Assembly: GCF_024606225.1 (NCBI RefSeq)
Contig: NZ_JAGRPU010000007.1
Span: 1 to 64,000 of the forward strand
Reading direction: 5' to 3'
Length of the DNA stretch: 64,000 nt
Source: Endozoicomonas sp. ISHI1
Lineage (GTDB): Bacteria > Pseudomonadota > Gammaproteobacteria > Pseudomonadales > Endozoicomonadaceae
A program made the position numbers and the translations under genes. The notes below the pieces were generated by a model. It had not been told where the DNA came from. It did not search any database and saw only the letters and a program-made list of their open reading frames with translations. Each line of letters begins with the position of its first letter. Position 1 is the first letter of the stretch. This document shows positions 8,610 to 18,049 of this stretch, in pieces.

Positions 8610-8658
8610 TGTACTGGCCATTTTTGTTCTACGACAAATATTGTGTAATGAGGACGTC
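8610..8658 (+). promoter_or_regulatory. Conserved leader and Shine-Dalgarno, membrane-protein gene 1
   Basis: The segment TTTTTGTTCTACGACA followed by TATTGTGTAATGAGGACG lies directly before the ATG and is shared, with few changes and identical spacing, with the leader at 10943-10991. GAGGA about 7 bases before the ATG is a good ribosome-binding site. The conserved part beyond it may hold a promoter or operator. Confidence 0.5.
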
Positions 8659-10635
8659 ATGAAGCATTCACTGTCTCTTTTCATTATCACTTTTGTTACG
8701 ATCCTGTGTTCTGAATCTTCTCCGGCTTTGCCTACCACTTCACCAAGCCTGAGACCTACCTTTAACGACACCCATCATCAAACCACTGCCTCAGCGGGCG
8801 ATCTGAAGCTTTTCGAGTTGTGCTCAGGTAATATTGAGCATCCGGATCTGCTCACTACGGAGGCCATGAAACAAGCGGCTGTTAAAGCGCTTGAGCAGGT
8901 CTCTGCTACCTCTAAACAACTCATCGATCGGTGTGTTATCAAGACCCCGCTCAGAGACAGCTACCTCGACGAAGAAATCGCTGAATTCAATGCCAACAAG
9001 TCATGGGAAGATACCACCAGCACCGCCTTTTTACTGGTGGGTGTTGGTATGAAGTCAGAAACGATCATAGCAGAAGAAAACTGTGCTTTGAAAAAACCGG
9101 TTATTGCCGGCCAAAAGGAGGGTCAGCTTTCAGTCTTGCCCAGTAACTGGCTTGAACAATTTCAGATCAAAAAAACACTTCATTTAAAGACCGGACAGAT
9201 GCTGATCGGGGTACCACTTGACAGCAGTAACGGTTCATTCGCAGATGACTATTTTGCTGCCGTACAAAGAAAAATTGAACCCACACATCACTGTAATCCA
9301 AGTCACCTCTATGAAGGCTACTACAGGAAAAGTACGACTTATAAAGGGGAGCTGATTCACTTCAGTGGTGCAGGTATCCTGATCACTGGTTTAACCACAT
9401 TGCCTGCATTACACAATACTTTTGGGGCATACCTTCGCATGAAAGATTATTGTTGGAGAGCAGATGAAGAAAAGTATTTCCACATCACAAGCCACGAGGC
9501 GCACAGTGAAATGCTGAAAGGAGAACTGGATCTGAAATCGCTGGAAGTTCCGCATAAAGGTTACATGCTCAATATTTTCGGGAATGAGCTCTTCCAAATC
9601 CTTCAGCCCGCCGTTAGCATTTCTCTTGCGGATGAATCCGAAGACGTCGATTCAAGGATGTTTAGCGGCAGAACCCTGGTTGGCTTTTCGAACAATAAAG
9701 TCTATTCCTGCTACACAGGTCAGGTTGAAAAGGCCCTGAATATTGATATCGCCTACCAGGATGCCTCACCGCAACCCGAGTTTATCCGGGCCCTGGAATT
9801 CAAAAACAATCACATCCTGGGGAATGCACCACAGGCCATGAGCCTCGTTCTTCCCGAACACGTTAAAGCCGACATCAGCAACAATCAGTTTGTAACGACA
9901 AAAGTCAGTGCCAGGAGTTCAAGAGGTATTTGCCTTGCCGGCCCGGTCCAGAGCAGAAAGAACTGGCAATTCCCACTGATCGCCAATCTATCGGGCAATC
10001 TTATAAAAGGCTATCGGACAGCACTGTCCTTGGCGGGCTATCAGAAGCTGGTGTTGAACTCAAACCAGCTTCTGGGCGATCGGGTGTCCATTGGACGCCA
10101 TGGGAATCTGACTTTGCCGGTCACACTGGCAGGCGACAAAAACAACCAGTTTAAGGCGGGCAATGACCACCCCTGTTACCAGCTTGAACATACTCATATT
10201 ATCGGTGGCTTTATATTTTCCGACGCTACTACGACCTGTCCAAGTAGCTTCACTCCCCCAACAATGTATACTTCCTTATACCCGCAGACATTCAGCTCTG
10301 TAAAATCTTCTGACTCTGTCACAACACCGGTTGTACATTCCCAGACAGAAAAACCATCTACCAGAAAACGGCTCACCAGTTCACAAAGACTCGTGACAGG
10401 AATTCGGCAAGTCTTCAGCAATGCGACGGAGGCAAGTTATCTTGAGTCCCTTGATGACAAAGTCAGTGATAGTTCGACGAGTCTGAACGTTTGGCAAACC
10501 TCGCTGGTAGTCGTTGGCGGTTTAGCTATTGTGCCTACGGCTATTGTTCTCGGTTATTTCAGATACAAAATGAAACTCTATTTACTGACACCTCCTACCG
10601 AATGGTACCGCTTGAGGTCTCAAGATGATCTTTAA
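8659..10635 (+). CDS. Secreted single-pass membrane protein with beta-helix-like repeats, paralogue 1
   Basis: 658 residues; not assigned to a named family. The start is the ATG at 8659 because it follows GAGGACGTC and opens a Sec signal peptide (MKHSLSLFIITFVTILCSES). A Thr/Ser/Pro-rich segment follows. Residues about 370-520 contain short repeating turns of the type NNHILGN, SNNQFVT, SGNLIKG and NSNQLLG, spaced as in right-handed parallel beta-helix proteins, often carbohydrate-active or adhesive. A Ser/Thr-rich stalk (about 540-600) leads to one hydrophobic segment at about 615-634, then a basic FRYKMK and a short tail. Predicted topology is signal peptide, exported domain, stalk, membrane anchor. 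The next gene is a paralogue, so this is a tandem duplication. Confidence 0.8.
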   Translation: MKHSLSLFIITFVTILCSESSPALPTTSPSLRPTFNDTHHQTTASAGDLKLFELCSGNIEHPDLLTTEAMKQAAVKALEQVSATSKQLIDRCVIKTPLRDSYLDEEIAEFNANKSWEDTTSTAFLLVGVGMKSETIIAEENCALKKPVIAGQKEGQLSVLPSNWLEQFQIKKTLHLKTGQMLIGVPLDSSNGSFADDYFAAVQRKIEPTHHCNPSHLYEGYYRKSTTYKGELIHFSGAGILITGLTTLPALHNTFGAYLRMKDYCWRADEEKYFHITSHEAHSEMLKGELDLKSLEVPHKGYMLNIFGNELFQILQPAVSISLADESEDVDSRMFSGRTLVGFSNNKVYSCYTGQVEKALNIDIAYQDASPQPEFIRALEFKNNHILGNAPQAMSLVLPEHVKADISNNQFVTTKVSARSSRGICLAGPVQSRKNWQFPLIANLSGNLIKGYRTALSLAGYQKLVLNSNQLLGDRVSIGRHGNLTLPVTLAGDKNNQFKAGNDHPCYQLEHTHIIGGFIFSDATTTCPSSFTPPTMYTSLYPQTFSSVKSSDSVTTPVVHSQTEKPSTRKRLTSSQRLVTGIRQVFSNATEASYLESLDDKVSDSSTSLNVWQTSLVVVGGLAIVPTAIVLGYFRYKMKLYLLTPPTEWYRLRSQDDL

Positions 10636-10991
10636 TGGGCACTGAGCAGCAGTTATATTTTGACAGGGATGATTATCTCCGGTGAAGGTATAAACTTCGC
10701 CGCTGTGGGTCGAACGTACTTCTTAATTTCGCCCCTGAAGAGTAATGATTTCAGACATTAATATCCTCCCCCGCCCTGATCAGCTATAGTCTTACGCGAA
10801 ATGAAAATAATCACTTTTCAAAAAATCCTACCGCCGAATAACACCGACTATACTCTCTTAGCAAATAAAAACATTATCTAACAAAAACAATAGTACCTGC
10901 TTGAGATCAAGCTGCAGCCATATTTCGGCATGAATGATTATTAGTACTAACCGTTTTTGTTTTACGACACTTATTGTGTAATGAGGACGCC
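10636..10991. promoter_or_regulatory. Spacer between the two paralogues, with conserved leader at 10943-10991
   Basis: 356 bp without a gene. The last 49 bases repeat the leader of the upstream paralogue, including TTTTTGTTTTACGACA, TTATTGTGTAATG and the GAGGACG ribosome-binding site, so each paralogue probably has its own expression signals. No clear terminator is visible after the first gene. Confidence 0.5.
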
Positions 10992-13211
10992 ATGAAATAC
11001 TTACTGTCTCTCTGCATTATTATTTTTATAACGGCCTTATTTGTTGAATCTTCCCCAGCTTTCCCCACCACTGCAACAACCGCGAGCCCCACTTACAGTG
11101 CCACCCAACCTCAAACCACTGCCGCAACAGGCAGACTGGAACTTTCCGAGTTGTGCAAAGGAAAACCCTTAGGCGAGGACCTGCTCACCTCAGAAGCCAT
11201 GGTACAGGCAACTCTAAAAGCACTCAGGCAAGTCTCTGTCAGGACCAGACAATCCATTGACCGATGTGTTATCTACACCCCGACCGAAAAAAGCTATTTC
11301 GACGAAAGCAAAATCAACTACCTCGACGAAAGCATTGATGAGTTCAATTCTGACAGACCATGGGAAGAGACCACCAACACCGCATTTCTTCTGGTGGGTG
11401 TCGGCATGAAGTCAGAACCTGTTTCCGCTGGTGAAGACTGCGCTTCGAAACGGCCGGTCATTGCCGGTAGCCACGACGATCTGCCTTCGGTCCTGCCCGG
11501 TAGCTGGCTTGAACACTTTCAGGTCAAAGAAACCATCCATTTAAAAGCAGGGCAAATGCTCATCGGGGTGCCACTGGACCGCAGTGACGGTTCATTGGCA
11601 GACGGCTATTTTGCTGCCCTGATGAAGAAAATTGAGTACAAACATGACTGCAGAGATGGCGGTTGGTCCTGGTCCAGACGCTACCACCATAACAGCGAAA
11701 AAGTTTTTTTCAAAGGTGAGCTGATTCACTTTAACGGTGCAGGCATCCTGATCACGGGTTTGACCACGTTACCTGCACTGGACGCCTTTATGGAAGATGC
11801 TGGCAAACATTGCGAAGCTGATTCGAAGATTATCACTACTGCCAGCCACGAAGTGTACACTGAGATGCTGAAAGGAGAGCTGAACCTGAAATCCCTGAAA
11901 GTCCCGGCTAATGGCTACATGGCCAATATTTTCAGGAATGAGTTCTTTCAAATCCTTAAGCCTGCCATCAGCCTTTCTCTAGCCGATGAATCGGAAAACG
12001 TAGATTCAGCACTGTTCACGAACAGAACCCTGGTTGGCTTTTCGAACAATCAGGTCTATTCCTGCTACAACAAAAAAAATCCCGTTGAAACGGCTGTGGA
12101 TATTAACCTTACCTACCGGGATACCTCACCCCGAAGCGAGTTTATTCGGGCCATAGAATTCAAGGACAATTACATATTGGGGAATGCGCCAAAAGCCATG
12201 AACCTTGCTCTTCCCGAACACGTTACAGTCAGCATTGTCAACAGTGAGTTTGTAACGACAAAAGTCAGTGACGTTAATGCAAAAGGCATTAGCATTCATG
12301 GCCCGGACCAGAGCAGCGAAGACTGGCGAGCCCCGTTGACCGTCGATATGACGGGCAATCTTATCAGGGGTTATCAGGCAGCACTGTCTTTGACCGGTTA
12401 TCAAAAGCTGGTATTGAAATCAAACCAGCTTCTTGGCGAGCTGGTGTCCATAGAACGCCGGAACGATCTGACACTGCCTGTGACACTGTCAGGCGACAGC
12501 AACAACCAGTTTAATGCACTCGGTAATGATCCCTGCCACCAGCTTGAACATACTAACATTATCGGTGGCTTTGTATTTTCTGATGGGATCACCTCCTGTC
12601 CAGGTAGCTTCACTCACCCAACAATGTTTACTTCATCATTCCGCAGGCTATTCAGCTCGATTAAGTCTATTACTTCTGCTACAACAACCCATGTTAATTC
12701 CGGGACACCGAACCCATTAACCTCTGGCTTTTCCTTAAGCACTGAATCTGCTTTGAAATCGATACTGACAAGCTCAGAGAAAAATCTTAAGGGCACATCG
12801 TCGCCAACCCACTCAACTCCCTTTAAAAAACGGAGTAACAATACTAAAGATAAAATTTCCAAGGGCAGAAATGCCAGACTTAACGACACCAAGCCCGGTC
12901 CATCACCAGCCAGAAACCTGCCCACCCATTCACAAAGTCTTGTGACAGAACTAAAGCCGACCTACAACAATTCAACTCCGGCAAGTCTTGAGTTCTCGGA
13001 TGGTCGCAGAGGTGGCAGTTCGTCAGGCTTTAAGCCCTGGCAAAAAGCACTGACCGTCGTTGGTGGAGTTTTGGTTTTTGCTGCTGGTATTGCCGCTATC
13101 ACCTACTACAAGGTCAAAAATAAACGTTCTCCCCAGAAGGAGCCTCTTATCGATATGAAACATATGGATGACCATCTGCAAGTTATGAATGACCCTCTGG
13201 CTGAGTTGTAA
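10992..13211 (+). CDS. Secreted single-pass membrane protein with beta-helix-like repeats, paralogue 2
   Basis: 739 residues from the ATG at 10992 (GAGGACGCC ribosome-binding site). Paralogue of the preceding gene throughout: signal peptide MKYLLSLCIIIFITALFVES, the shared motif WEET-TNTAFLLVGVGMKSE, GELIHFNGAGILITGLTTLPAL, and beta-helix-like turns (DNYILGN, VNSEFVT, TGNLIRG, KSNQLLG). It differs by a longer Ser/Thr/Pro/Lys-rich stalk before the anchor (about residues 560-680). The hydrophobic anchor is at about 686-707, followed by KVKNKRSPQ. The shared cysteines (FELCSG and SELCKG, DRCVI, PCYQLEH and PCHQLEH) may form disulfides in the exported domain. Exact function unknown; surface adhesin or glycan-binding role is a guess. 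Confidence 0.8.
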   Translation: MKYLLSLCIIIFITALFVESSPAFPTTATTASPTYSATQPQTTAATGRLELSELCKGKPLGEDLLTSEAMVQATLKALRQVSVRTRQSIDRCVIYTPTEKSYFDESKINYLDESIDEFNSDRPWEETTNTAFLLVGVGMKSEPVSAGEDCASKRPVIAGSHDDLPSVLPGSWLEHFQVKETIHLKAGQMLIGVPLDRSDGSLADGYFAALMKKIEYKHDCRDGGWSWSRRYHHNSEKVFFKGELIHFNGAGILITGLTTLPALDAFMEDAGKHCEADSKIITTASHEVYTEMLKGELNLKSLKVPANGYMANIFRNEFFQILKPAISLSLADESENVDSALFTNRTLVGFSNNQVYSCYNKKNPVETAVDINLTYRDTSPRSEFIRAIEFKDNYILGNAPKAMNLALPEHVTVSIVNSEFVTTKVSDVNAKGISIHGPDQSSEDWRAPLTVDMTGNLIRGYQAALSLTGYQKLVLKSNQLLGELVSIERRNDLTLPVTLSGDSNNQFNALGNDPCHQLEHTNIIGGFVFSDGITSCPGSFTHPTMFTSSFRRLFSSIKSITSATTTHVNSGTPNPLTSGFSLSTESALKSILTSSEKNLKGTSSPTHSTPFKKRSNNTKDKISKGRNARLNDTKPGPSPARNLPTHSQSLVTELKPTYNNSTPASLEFSDGRRGGSSSGFKPWQKALTVVGGVLVFAAGIAAITYYKVKNKRSPQKEPLIDMKHMDDHLQVMNDPLAEL

Positions 13212-13503
13212 ACGCGTAAACCGTCCGCCGGAACTCCTGTCTCGACTGATACGATGAGGCAGGGTGCAGGACGCAGCGCTAAAAATATCTTATGCACAGC
13301 AACACAATCTCAGTTAAACTCCCGAGGTATCTCCTGCCCAAGAGCACAGCACTTTTGCGACAACCTCGCACCCTGACGGCAATTTTCACTCAATAATGCC
13401 TCTGGCAGGATATTCCTTTCCGGACTTTACCGCGTAATCAGCGAGAGTCTTTTCGTTTTATGTTGAGCTGTTCACAGCTGTATGCAGATAACCTGAGGCA
13501 AGC

Positions 13504-14760
13504 ATGAAGCTTTCCACATTTGGCACTAAATTTACCAGTCATACCGGCATACTCCAGCTTATGGATGATCTGGGCAATGCACTGGCCGGCGGCCAGGATA
13601 TGATTATGATGGGAGGAGGGAATCCTGCCCATATTCCTGAAGTGGAAGAGGCTTTTCGTCAGCGACTTCAGACAATTCTGGACAGTCAGTCCGAGTTCAC
13701 CCGACTGATCGGCACCTATGACCCGCCCCAGGGAGAAAAAGAATTTGTTCATGAGACGGCCCGCTTTCTCAACCGTCAGTTTGGCTGGAAACTGGGAGCG
13801 GAAAACATTGCCTTGACCAACGGCAGCCAGGCCGCGTTCTTCATGCTCTTCAATATGTTTGCCGGTCATTATGATGATGGCAGCCATCGCTGTATTCAAT
13901 TGCCACTGGCGCCTGAATATATTGGCTATGGTGACGCAGGTCTGAGCGATAACTTCTTCCTGGCTAACAAGCCTGAAATCAAGATCATCAATGATGACAT
14001 GTTCAAATATCATGTCGATTTCAGCAGCCTGGAAGTGGATGAACGTACCGGTGCACTTTGTGCTTCCCGTCCGACTAACCCAACCGGTAATGTCCTGACC
14101 GACCTGGAAGTCAGCCGACTGGACGAAATGGCCAGAGCCCATGACATTCCCCTGATCATTGACGGTGCCTACGGAACCCCATTCCCAAACCTGATCTTCA
14201 GCGATGCCAACCCGGAATGGAATGAGAACACTATTCTCTGCCTCAGTCTTTCCAAACTTGGCCTGCCAGCTGCCAGAACCGGTATCGTTATTGCCAACGA
14301 GCAGGTTATCAAAGCATTATCGGGCATCAACGCCATCATGAATCTGGCTCCCAACAGTTTTGGCAGCCTGATCGTGCTGGATATGATCCGTGACGACAGT
14401 ATCATTGATCTCAGCAAAAATGTGATTCGTCCTTATTATGAAAACAAGGCCAGGTTTGCTGTTTCTTTATTGCAGAAGCATCTCAATGGCGTCAACTGGA
14501 AGGTACACACACCGGAAGGTGCCATGTTCCTGTGGCTCTGGTTTGAGGGACTGCCCATCAGCAACCAGGAACTCTACGAACGACTAAAAAAGCGCAACGT
14601 TCTGGTAGTCTCCGGCCACTATTTCTTTCCGGGCATCAACGATGACTGGCAGCACAAGCATGAATGCCTGAGGATGACGTATGCTCGCGATAATAAAACC
14701 GTAGAGCGTGGTGTTGCTATTATTGCTGAAGAAGTTCGCAAGGCTTGTCAGGGGCAATAA
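13504..14760 (+). CDS. avtA: Valine--pyruvate aminotransferase
   Basis: 418 residues, the usual length. It matches AvtA along its full length: FGTKFTSHTGILQLMDDL at the start, MGGGNPAHIPE, LTNGSQAAFF, LPLAPEYIGYGDAGL, SRPTNPTGNV and SLSKLGLPAAR. K251 in the last motif is the expected pyridoxal-phosphate lysine. The enzyme transfers the amino group between valine and pyruvate, or alanine and 2-oxoisovalerate, a cytoplasmic PLP fold-type I reaction linking alanine and branched-chain amino acid pools. The ATG at 13504 follows GAGGCAAGC. It stands alone with a terminator-like hairpin behind it. Confidence 0.95.
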   Translation: MKLSTFGTKFTSHTGILQLMDDLGNALAGGQDMIMMGGGNPAHIPEVEEAFRQRLQTILDSQSEFTRLIGTYDPPQGEKEFVHETARFLNRQFGWKLGAENIALTNGSQAAFFMLFNMFAGHYDDGSHRCIQLPLAPEYIGYGDAGLSDNFFLANKPEIKIINDDMFKYHVDFSSLEVDERTGALCASRPTNPTGNVLTDLEVSRLDEMARAHDIPLIIDGAYGTPFPNLIFSDANPEWNENTILCLSLSKLGLPAARTGIVIANEQVIKALSGINAIMNLAPNSFGSLIVLDMIRDDSIIDLSKNVIRPYYENKARFAVSLLQKHLNGVNWKVHTPEGAMFLWLWFEGLPISNQELYERLKKRNVLVVSGHYFFPGINDDWQHKHECLRMTYARDNKTVERGVAIIAEEVRKACQGQ

Positions 14761-14779
14761 TCGGTCCTGATTCTACCGT

Positions 14780-14806
14780 AAAGCTCTGCTCAAAGTGCGG
14801 GGCTTT
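14780..14806 (+). terminator. Terminator-like hairpin after avtA
   Basis: A 10-bp stem (14780-14789 with 14797-14806, including two G-U pairs) and a 7-base loop, 20 bases after the avtA stop. The U tract is only three bases, so termination may be partial. Confidence 0.55.
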
Positions 14807-15068
14807 CAAGTGGTCTTGATGAGCCCCGTGTCAGGTTGAGTGAACCCATCCGGATGAGGCCAAAATAACCAGCGTAATTAAGGTCAATACGGGATTGAGG
14901 CCAGCCAGGAGAGGTTTTAAGATGCTTTGCCAGTGAATGGGGGGGGTTGCACGTTAGGTGACTGCTTGAGGTAATGGGCTTGCAGAATACCTGCTATCTG
15001 CCGCCTGTTCACTCTTTCATAAGCCTGATAAACTGAATAGACCGGCTGAGATTGTCTGGAATCACACC
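14807..15068. other. Spacer between avtA and the DUF29 gene
   Basis: No gene seen. It contains a run of eight G (about 14939-14946), a possible slippage site but not inside any reading frame I trust. Confidence 0.5.
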
Positions 15069-15524
15069 ATGAATAATGATCAGAAAACACTTTATGAGTC
15101 CGACTTCTATAGCTGGACAAAACAGCAGGCTCAACTCATTAAAGAACGCCGGTTCGACGAACTCGATCTCGATAACCTTGCCGAAGAAGTGGAAGATATG
15201 GGGAAGCATGAGCCGCGTTCATTGACCAGTCACTTGATGCAACTGCTCATGCATTTATTAAAATGGCAGTATCAGCCAGAGCGACGTTCAAGAAGCTGGC
15301 GCGACTCCATTATTTTGCAAAGAGCCAAGGCTAAAGATGTACTGGATGAAAACCCCGGCCTGAAGCCCAGGAAGGCAGAACTGTACAAAAAAGCCTACAA
15401 AAAAGCCGTCGTCCTTGCGGCCAGGCAAACCGAGTTACCCCTTGAAACCTTCCCTTCAGAATGTCCGTGGACGTATGAAGCAGTCATGCACGATGACTTT
15501 CTTCCAGAGAATCCGCCTCACTAG
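15069..15524 (+). CDS. DUF29 family protein
   Basis: 151 residues, typical for the family. The N-terminus YESDFYSWTKQQAQLI followed by FDELDLDNLAEEVEDMG is the diagnostic DUF29 pattern, as are SHLMQLLMHLLKWQYQP and the later SWRDSI segment. It is an all-helical cytoplasmic protein of unknown function, common in cyanobacteria and in some proteobacteria, often in many copies. The ATG at 15069 is the only early start. It stands alone and its 3' end meets minus-strand frames coming from the other side. Confidence 0.9.
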   Translation: MNNDQKTLYESDFYSWTKQQAQLIKERRFDELDLDNLAEEVEDMGKHEPRSLTSHLMQLLMHLLKWQYQPERRSRSWRDSIILQRAKAKDVLDENPGLKPRKAELYKKAYKKAVVLAARQTELPLETFPSECPWTYEAVMHDDFLPENPPH

Positions 15525-16016
15525 CCGCCATGCGCCTGCGGTGCTTGTGCAGGCGGTTGCCTTCACAGTAAGCACAGCCACCGTGATTGTGCCAGAACCA
15601 TCCCTGTTCAGCGGTGCATCTTTCCATAAACGGTACAGAGCCTGTCTTGGCTTGCGCTTGGTTCGACTCATAATCCCCCGCCATAATCACGGCGGTCACG
15701 GTATCGGTACCCTCTAACTCAATCTGCCACCGTGAACCCCGACCGGCAGGCAGACGAAAGCCCCGATCTGAAGTCAGATCAAACTTTGTCTCGAAATTGT
15801 CCCCTACAGAGGACTCCGGCTTGCAATCCATCCATTCAAATCTACATTAACAGCTAGTTCCATAGCTCGTTTTTCTTCGCTGAAAACAGAGCCATTCTTG
15901 TAAAACGGTTCTTTCAGAAAAGATGTAAATTCATAGTGCGGTTTCATATTCCAGTTTGGACGAGATCCCTTCCAAGGCTTTGCATCTGCAAAGTAAATCC
16001 ACAGGTACTGTGTCAT
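15484..16016 (-). pseudogene. Possible hypothetical gene split by a frameshift
   Basis: Two minus-strand frames meet here. The first (ATG at 16016, stop at 15804) reads MTQYLWIYFADAKPW and ends AVNVDLNGW plus a few residues. The second (ATG at 15831, stop at 15484) reads MDCKPESSVGDNFETK, with GFRLPAGRGSRWQIE, VTAVIMAGDYE and WFWHNHGGCAYCEGN. They overlap by 28 bases around a GGATGGAT direct repeat, where slippage could have broken one gene. The composition looks protein-like but I recognise no family, and the 3' end overlaps the DUF29 gene by about 40 bases. It could also be non-coding. Confidence 0.3.
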
Positions 16017-16743
16017 GTACAAAAGCCAATTCCCGTCACGTCTCGCTCAAGTCTTCACTCTGTCGCTAATCATGTCACTGTTCATAGTAATGGGTAGTCA
16101 GGCCGAATCCCCTACACCTGCGGAAGCTAACCATCTGGTGCCATTGGAACAAATCATCAGTCAGATTCGGAAAAAGTACGGTGAGGTCATCATTCAAAAC
16201 GTTCGTCTTACAGAAGAAGACAGACGCAGGGTCAGGGTCATTGACTTTACTGACAGTAGAAACAGAAACCAGCGTGCAGTCGTTGATGCCCAATCAGGCA
16301 AGGTCATTGAAGTTGCCCAATTGCAGACGCCCATGCCGCTGGAAAAAATCATAGAGAAAGTCAAAAGCAAGCATTCTGTTGCGGTCATCCTGAAAACAAG
16401 GACCGACATGCGAAATGGCCAGCGGGTTCGAATCATTGACTTTATAGACAAAAAACAAAAGCGCTGGTCTACGACGCTTGATGCCTATACCGGAATGCTC
16501 GTTGATGATATCACCTACACAGTGCAACCTCAGGGTAAACTTGTGTCCCTGAGTCAGGTCATAACAAAGGCCAGAGAAACTCACAATAGTATTGTGATTC
16601 TGAAAACCCGACTGGCACGCTGGAAGAAACAGCAGGTTCGGGAAATTTATTATCTGGATGAGAGTCGCTTCAAGAAAAGGCTGGTCGTAAATGCCTCTAG
16701 TGGAGATGTCATTGAAGATCGCCCCTACCCGTCGCTGCTCTAG
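16015..16743 (+). CDS. Exported PepSY-like repeat protein
   Basis: 242 residues. The first 30 are a Sec signal peptide (hydrophobic VFTLSLIMSLFIVMG, likely cut after SQA). The rest is three similar units of about 65 residues. Each begins with a helix (VPLEQIISQIRKKYG, MPLEKIIEKVKSKHS, VSLSQVITKARETHN), then strand motifs such as VRVIDFTD, VRIIDFID or VREIYYLD, and ends with VDAQSGKVIE, LDAYTGMLVD or VNASSGDVIE. That helix-strand-strand plan and the DAxTGxV ending are typical of PepSY domains, which are periplasmic and often inhibit proteases or act as sensors. The start overlaps the possible divergent ATG at 16016. Confidence 0.75.
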   Translation: MYKSQFPSRLAQVFTLSLIMSLFIVMGSQAESPTPAEANHLVPLEQIISQIRKKYGEVIIQNVRLTEEDRRRVRVIDFTDSRNRNQRAVVDAQSGKVIEVAQLQTPMPLEKIIEKVKSKHSVAVILKTRTDMRNGQRVRIIDFIDKKQKRWSTTLDAYTGMLVDDITYTVQPQGKLVSLSQVITKARETHNSIVILKTRLARWKKQQVREIYYLDESRFKKRLVVNASSGDVIEDRPYPSLL

Positions 16744-17047
16744 TCGTCGCTATAAAAGTCCGGCATACCCGGCTTCTGACTTCAGGTACTCCACGATAAT
16801 ATATGGGCAATCAGCCAATCGGTGGCTTAAAATCAAAAACATAACGTAAGCACTTACTGATTACGGGAGCCGCACCTGCTCTGACTGGTAACGGCAGACG
16901 TATTTCTACGTAGTGCTATCCGGTTTTTGCGCATATATTCTAACGCCCGCTGGAGTCTTGTGCCTGTTCGTCTGGAGTGCCGCCGAAAGATGCGACAAAT
17001 GTCCACAGCAAGCAACCATGCGCCTAACAAAAAGCAAGAGTAAAACG
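16744..17047. other. Spacer upstream of ornithine carbamoyltransferase
   Basis: About 300 bp. The reading frame of the downstream enzyme stays open to 16913, but that extension has no homology to the family and no ribosome-binding site. I see no clear arginine-repressor box or terminator. Confidence 0.45.
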
Positions 17048-18049
17048 ATGGATTTCAGACTGCCCAACCAACCTTTCCTGAAACTGCTTGATTTCACAGC
17101 AGAGGATATTGCCTCGTTGCTCGATCTGTCCCTGCAACTGAAGCAGGCCAGGAAAAGCGGCAATGAACCCCGCTTTCTTCAGGGTCGCAACATCGCATTG
17201 ATTTTTGAAAAAGCATCCACCCGAACCCGCTGTGCTTTTGAAGTAGCCAGCTTTGATCAGGGTGCAAATGTGACCTACATTTCCGGTGGCTCACAGATGG
17301 GCAGTAAGGAATCGGTAAAAGACACCGCCAGGGTTCTGGGCAGAATGTATGATGGTATTGAGTTCCGTGGCCATTCCCAGCAGCATGTTGAAGAACTGGC
17401 AAAATACTCAGGCGTTCCCGTTTGGAATGGCCTGACCGACGACTGGCACCCGACTCAGGTCCTGGCCGACTTTCTGACCATGCTGGAACATGGCAAGGGT
17501 CGTCCTCTGAGTAAACTTAAGCTCTGTTATACTGGCGATGGCCGGAACAATGTGGCGAACTCACTGCTGGTGGGTTGTGCCAAGATGGGCGTCGACTTCA
17601 GAATTGCCGCTCCAAAAGGATACACCCCTGCCCCCGAACTGCTGAATCTCTGCGAGCCAATAGCAGAAAAATCCGGAGCAAGAATCACCGTTACCCAGTC
17701 CGCTGAAGAAGCCGTCTCAGAATGTGACTTTATCTATACCGATGTTTGGGTCTCCATGGGAGAGCCGGTAGAAGCCTGGGACGAGCGTGTACGTCTGATG
17801 TCACCCTATCAGGTAAATACCTCTATGCTGGAAAAAACAGGAAACCCTGACGTCCGGTTCCTGCATTGTCTGCCTGCTTTCCACAACGATGAAACCACGA
17901 TTGGCCGTGAGATTGCCAGCAAGTACAACATGTCGGGTCTGGAAGTGACAGAAGACGTTTTTGAGTCCGGGCACTCCATTGTTTTTGATCAGGCAGAAAA
18001 CCGTATGCATACCATCAAGGCAGTGATGGTGGCGACACTGGGAGCTTGA
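17048..18049 (+). CDS. argF: Ornithine carbamoyltransferase
   Basis: 333 residues. The ATG at 17048 gives the standard length and N-terminus ([20 protein letters not shown]). Carbamoyl-phosphate-binding STRTR is at residues 57-61, followed by the HPTQ loop in [12 protein letters not shown], the ornithine-binding SMG region in [11 protein letters not shown], and the HCLPAF loop with its catalytic Cys. It makes citrulline from ornithine and carbamoyl phosphate in the cytoplasm. The family includes biosynthetic ArgF/ArgI and catabolic ArcB, and sequence alone does not separate them here. No arcA, arcC or other arg gene is next to it. It lies 370 bp before the V-ATPase operon on the same strand. 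Confidence 0.95.
   Translation: MDFRLPNQPFLKLLDFTAEDIASLLDLSLQLKQARKSGNEPRFLQGRNIALIFEKASTRTRCAFEVASFDQGANVTYISGGSQMGSKESVKDTARVLGRMYDGIEFRGHSQQHVEELAKYSGVPVWNGLTDDWHPTQVLADFLTMLEHGKGRPLSKLKLCYTGDGRNNVANSLLVGCAKMGVDFRIAAPKGYTPAPELLNLCEPIAEKSGARITVTQSAEEAVSECDFIYTDVWVSMGEPVEAWDERVRLMSPYQVNTSMLEKTGNPDVRFLHCLPAFHNDETTIGREIASKYNMSGLEVTEDVFESGHSIVFDQAENRMHTIKAVMVATLGA

Larger units (their letters stand above)
7901..8658. other. Gene-poor spacer between the divergent zinc-finger and membrane-protein blocks
   Basis: No convincing gene. It holds the leader of zinc-finger copy 5, a 12-bp tandem repeat (8178-8213) and an AT-rich stretch from about 8400 to 8600, where promoters for the two divergent blocks are expected. 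A minus-strand frame of 84 codons (8121-8375, TTG start) that contains RETRFILKING just upstream weakly recalls the QTYRFIIEVNQ segment of the zinc-finger proteins and may be a decayed fragment. Confidence 0.5.

Noticed and set aside
13438-14142. 234-codon minus-strand frame opposite avtA
   Set aside because: It lies antisense to a clear full-length aminotransferase and has no recognisable product.
14939-14946. Run of eight G as a phase-variation tract
   Set aside because: It is not within or directly upstream of a credible gene, so no switch can be argued.
16913-17047. N-terminal extension of ornithine carbamoyltransferase
   Set aside because: The extra 45 residues have no family match, and the ATG at 17048 gives the standard N-terminus and length.
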